8,449 nt of DNA, from contig JAQUAC010000008.1 in assembly GCA_028687415.1 (NCBI GenBank), forward strand, positions 1-8,449, in the 5' to 3' direction. The stretch is from Acidocella sp. Its GTDB lineage: Bacteria; Pseudomonadota; Alphaproteobacteria; Acetobacterales; Acetobacteraceae. Positions 6,266 through 8,449 of this stretch are shown piece by piece. The notes below the pieces were generated by a model. The model did no database searches, had not been told where the DNA came from, and was given only the letters and a program-made list of their open reading frames with translations. The stretch's first letter is position 1, and each line of letters begins with the position of its first letter. The position numbers and the translations under genes were made by a program.

Positions 6266-7218
6266 CCAGCACCGATCAGCACGCCGGTGGCGAACACGAG
6301 CGCGCCGCCGAGGGCCACCTGCAGCGTGGCGCGGATGGGGGTGGTGTCCATGAAGCGCCAGCGGATCCAGGAAATCACGGACAGTTCCACGACGACGACG
6401 CAGATGGCAACGATGAGGGCCAAGTGCAGAGAGGGGATGAGGAACGGCAAAGTATGGCCGAGTCCGCCCAGCGTGGTCATTAGCCCGGTGATGACGCCGC
6501 GAATATAAGGTGTGCCACGTCCGGTGAGGCTGCCGTCATCGGAGAGCGCCTCGGCAAATCCCATTGAAATGCCAGCGCCAAGCGAGGCGGCGGCACCAAC
6601 GAGGAAGGCTGAGAATGGGTCGTGCGTGGATAGGGCTGCGGCAAAAATCGGCGCCAGGGTCGAGATAGAACCGTCCATGAGCCCGACAAGGCTGGGCTGG
6701 ACGTATTGCAGCATGAACAGGCGCTCGGCGTGCAGGTCTTCCGCCTTGCGCACTTTTTCAGGCAGGTTTTCGGCCGAGAGTTCGTCGGCGCGGACCTCGT
6801 GTTCCTGTTCAGCTTCGGCCAGATCGCCGAGTAGTTTGCGGATGGAGACATCCGTGGTGCGTGAGGCGGCAAGGCGGTAGAAGCGCTGCGTCTCAGCTTC
6901 CATGCCCTCGGCGAGGTTGCGCACGTCGTCGATGCTGGGCTTGGGGAGCTGCCAGACCGGCTTGCGGTTGAGGAAGCCGCGCACATCTTGCCGGCGGATG
7001 AGCGGAATGTGCTCGCCAAATTTCTCGCGATACAGGTCGAGCAAGCGCCGGCGGTGCTCGCTTTCCTCACCGGCCATTTCGATGAAGACCTTGGCCGAGG
7101 CGGGGTATTCCTCGCGCAGGCGCTCGGCGAGGTCGTTATAGATACGACCGTCCTCTTCCTCCGCCCCGATTGCCAGGGCCAGAACTTCGCGCTCTGACAG
7201 TTGCGAAAAATTACGCAT
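6262..7218 (-). CDS. mbfA: Membrane-bound ferritin / VIT1-type iron exporter MbfA
   Basis: A 318-residue fusion protein. Numbered from the chosen ATG, residues about 5-165 form a ferritin-like (rubrerythrin/erythrin) domain with two helical pairs carrying di-iron ligand patterns: A-E-E-E-D-G-R-I-Y near 19-27 with E-E-S-E-H ending at 55, and M-E-A-E-T-Q-R-F-Y near 106-114 with E-Q-E-H ending at 140. Residues about 175-318 form a CCC1/VIT1 membrane domain: D-G-S-I-S-T-L-A-P-I-F-A-A-A-L, then G-A-G-I-S-M-G-F-A-E-A-L-S-D-D-G and several hydrophobic helices ending in G-V-L-I-G-A-G. In Bradyrhizobium and Agrobacterium MbfA exports iron across the inner membrane and protects against iron and peroxide stress under Irr control. 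The ATG at 7218 is favoured over a GTG at 7224 because GAAGGAG lies 7 bases before the ATG but only 1 base from the GTG. It converges on tenA with a 4-base overlap. Confidence 0.94.
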   Translation of the reverse strand: MRNFSQLSEREVLALAIGAEEEDGRIYNDLAERLREEYPASAKVFIEMAGEESEHRRRLLDLYREKFGEHIPLIRRQDVRGFLNRKPVWQLPKPSIDDVRNLAEGMEAETQRFYRLAASRTTDVSIRKLLGDLAEAEQEHEVRADELSAENLPEKVRKAEDLHAERLFMLQYVQPSLVGLMDGSISTLAPIFAAALSTHDPFSAFLVGAAASLGAGISMGFAEALSDDGSLTGRGTPYIRGVITGLMTTLGGLGHTLPFLIPSLHLALIVAICVVVVELSVISWIRWRFMDTTPIRATLQVALGGALVFATGVLIGAG

Positions 7219-7224
7219 GGACAC

Positions 7225-7232
7225 ACTCCTTC
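7225..7232 (-). promoter_or_regulatory. Ribosome binding site deciding the mbfA start
   Basis: On the minus strand GAAGGAG reads toward the gene and ends 7 bases before the ATG at 7218. This spacing rules in that ATG and argues against the GTG at 7224. Confidence 0.65.
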
Positions 7233-7267
7233 ACGGCGTCATCTGGCGGTGTAAGAGACGCCGGTCA

Positions 7268-7286
7268 AGAGATTTATCTCTATATA
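7268..7286 (-). promoter_or_regulatory. Possible mbfA promoter region with a 14-bp palindrome
   Basis: AGAGAT-TT-ATCTCT (7268-7281) is a 6-bp inverted repeat with a 2-base centre in an AT-rich patch that stands out from the GC-rich surroundings. It touches a minus-strand TATATA (7286-7281), a possible -10 element about 60 bases before the mbfA ATG; a weak TTTCCA lies 17 bases further upstream. A palindrome overlapping a core promoter is the usual place for a repressor. MbfA genes are Irr-regulated in rhizobia, but this sequence does not obviously match the Irr box consensus, so the binding protein is unknown. Confidence 0.35.
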
Positions 7287-7313
7287 AGAATGAGTTGCAG
7301 TGGTGGAAAGCGT

Positions 7314-7366
7314 GGCTTCCCGCTACGTGGAAAGCCTGTAATATGGTGTGGCAACGAACAGGCTTT
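7314..7366. repeat. Set of competing stem arms upstream of the sulfotransferase gene
   Basis: GGCTTCCC (7314-7321) pairs with GGAAAGCC (7329-7336) at 7 of 8 positions around a 7-base loop. The second arm overlaps AAAGCCTGT (7331-7339), which pairs perfectly over 9 bp with ACAGGCTTT (7358-7366) across 18 bases. The two hairpins exclude each other. A 9-base direct repeat GTGGAAAGC also occurs at 7303-7311 and 7327-7335. A TAATAT at 7339-7344 could be a plus-strand -10. Whether this acts as RNA or as DNA binding sites is not known. Confidence 0.4.
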
Positions 7367-7374
7367 ACACGATT

Positions 7375-8449
7375 GTGACGATTCAAGAAGCAAAGACTGA
7401 TTTATGTCCGTGTGGGAGCGGCTTGCGTGCGCGGCGCTGCTGTGAACTGGATGCGGCGGCGCTGCCGGAGCAAGAAAACGTCGCGCTGCTGGATGGCCAA
7501 GCCACCGAAGCGACGAAGCTCTTCAACGAAAAGAAATATGTCGAGGCCGAGGCGCTTGTGCTGAAGCTGCTCGATGTGGCGCCGAACCAGCGCATGGCGT
7601 TACGCGTGCTGTACGAGATCCGCAAGGCGCAGAACCGAGGGGCGGCGGCGGAGGCGTTAGGCGCGCGTCTGGCTGGGCTGCCGGGGGCGGCGCCGGTGCG
7701 GGCTGCCGCTAATATGCAACATGCGCAATACCTCATTGCCCATGGGCGCCATGCCGAGGCACATGGTCCAGCGGCCGCCGCCGTGATGGCCACGCCGAAA
7801 GATCCGGCGGCGCATCATGTTATGGGCGTGGTGTTGACGGAGACTGGGCAAATACTCTCCGGTGAGCGGCATTATCGGCAGGCGCTGAAGCTGCTGGGGC
7901 ACGCGGATTTGCTGATGCTGGCCAATCTGGCCTGGAATTTGAAGCTTCAGGGCAGGTTGGGCGAAGCCGCAGCCATATATGAGGTGGCGCTGGCGCAGAA
8001 TGGTGAGAACAAGCGAGGGATTGGCGGTACCGCGCAGGTGGAATTCATGCGCGGCAATCGAGAGAAAGCGCTGACTCTGCTGGACGGCGCGCTGGCCCGC
8101 TGGCCGGATGACCGCACGCTGCGGTTGTTGCGCGTGCTGGCGGATCTGGTGCTGGGCCGCGCCCAGGCGGCGCTGGAGCGGCTAGGGCCACCCGAGCCGT
8201 TGCTGCCGCCGGAGTTGTTGGCGCGTGGGCAGGCCTTCGCCCGGCTGGGACAGCCGCAGGATGCGGTGGCGCATTACGCCACCGCGCGGCGGACGCAGCG
8301 TGAGCGTGGCGGGTTGGCCTATCGGCCCGGCCTCTTCCTGGCCCGGGCGGAGGCATACAAGGCATATTTCATGGCGGACCGCGTGCAGCCCTTGCCGCGC
8401 GCCGGGGCAGGGGCGTTTCAGCCAGTGTTTCTGCTCGGGTTTCCTCGTT
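7375..8449 (+). CDS. SEC-C motif / TPR / sulfotransferase protein, 3' end cut by window
   Basis: A long open frame running off the right edge, 358 residues visible. From the GTG at 7375 the order is: an SEC-C-type zinc motif C11-P-C13-G-S-G-L-R-A-R-R-C22-C23; a helical TPR-like region from about 44 to 310 (pairs such as E-A-T-K-L-F-N-E-K-K-Y-V-E-A-E-A-L, then N-L-A-W-N-L-K-L-Q-G-R-L-G-E-A-A-A-I-Y); then P350-V-F-L-L-G-F-P-R at the edge, which is the start of the 5'-phosphosulfate loop of PAPS-dependent sulfotransferases (usual continuation S-G-T-T). It probably transfers sulfate from PAPS to an unknown acceptor. No ATG exists in frame before 7594, well inside the TPR region, so the start must be GTG 7375 or GTG 7348 (the frame opens after a TAA at 7339-7341). 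Neither has a strong ribosome binding site. The exact start is uncertain; the reading frame is not. Confidence 0.85.
   Translation, partial: MTIQEAKTDLCPCGSGLRARRCCELDAAALPEQENVALLDGQATEATKLFNEKKYVEAEALVLKLLDVAPNQRMALRVLYEIRKAQNRGAAAEALGARLAGLPGAAPVRAAANMQHAQYLIAHGRHAEAHGPAAAAVMATPKDPAAHHVMGVVLTETGQILSGERHYRQALKLLGHADLLMLANLAWNLKLQGRLGEAAAIYEVALAQNGENKRGIGGTAQVEFMRGNREKALTLLDGALARWPDDRTLRLLRVLADLVLGRAQAALERLGPPEPLLPPELLARGQAFARLGQPQDAVAHYATARRTQRERGGLAYRPGLFLARAEAYKAYFMADRVQPLPRAGAGAFQPVFLLGFPR

Noticed and set aside
7219..7224. GTG at 7224 as the mbfA start
   Set aside because: Only 1 base separates it from GAAGGAG; the ATG at 7218 has normal spacing.
7404..7445. ATG at 7404 as a gene start
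   Set aside because: It opens a 13-codon frame ending in TGA at 7443-7445, out of frame with the SEC-C/TPR coding region, and has no ribosome binding site.
7383..8365. Minus-strand frames opposite the TPR region (7383-7793, 7657-7902, 8045-8365)
   Set aside because: Alanine, arginine and proline-rich shadows of the GC-rich plus-strand coding frame; no recognisable domain.
1..8449. Mobile element, CRISPR array, tRNA or defence-system genes
   Set aside because: No transposase, regularly spaced repeats, cloverleaf or defence-related domain was seen on either strand.

Overview
The window (about 60% GC, closely packed genes, many 1-4 base overlaps) looks like chromosomal DNA of an alphaproteobacterium. 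The membrane-bound ferritin MbfA and the SEC-C/TPR/sulfotransferase gene fit that group, and Acetobacteraceae is a reasonable but unproven guess. No tRNA, rRNA, insertion sequence or CRISPR array is visible.

Bases 1-4781, plus strand, hold a sarcosine-catabolism operon: the 3' end of soxB, then soxD, soxA, soxG and purU. The four sox genes encode the beta, delta, alpha and gamma subunits of heterotetrameric sarcosine oxidase. That enzyme demethylates sarcosine to glycine, passing the methyl carbon to tetrahydrofolate (THF) as 5,10-methylene-THF, or releasing formaldehyde without folate, with reduction of O2 to H2O2. PurU hydrolyses 10-formyl-THF to formate and THF, so it can regenerate the folate acceptor. 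A GC-rich hairpin follows purU.

Bases 4883-6265, plus strand, form a second unit. It has an 11-codon leader ORF with a strong ribosome binding site whose stop codon overlaps the start of an XRE-cupin transcription regulator, followed 1 base later by a TenA-type aminopyrimidine aminohydrolase (thiaminase II family). The regulator's targets cannot be read from the sequence; the sox operon and tenA are both plausible.

Bases 6262-7218, minus strand, encode MbfA, a ferritin-like domain fused to a VIT1-type membrane iron transporter. It converges on tenA, and the two stop codons overlap. The interval 7219-7374 is a divergent promoter region containing a 14-bp palindrome near the probable mbfA promoter and a set of mutually exclusive stem arms on the other side.

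From about 7375 to the right edge runs an incomplete plus-strand gene with no N-terminal ATG: an SEC-C zinc-binding motif, TPR-like repeats, and the first residues of a sulfotransferase PAPS-binding loop, cut by the window end.

Most genes belong to known families. The least ordinary points are the coupled leader peptide, a sarcosine oxidase alpha subunit shortened around its dinucleotide-binding domain, the regulator-TenA pairing beside a sarcosine operon, and the structured intergenic region.
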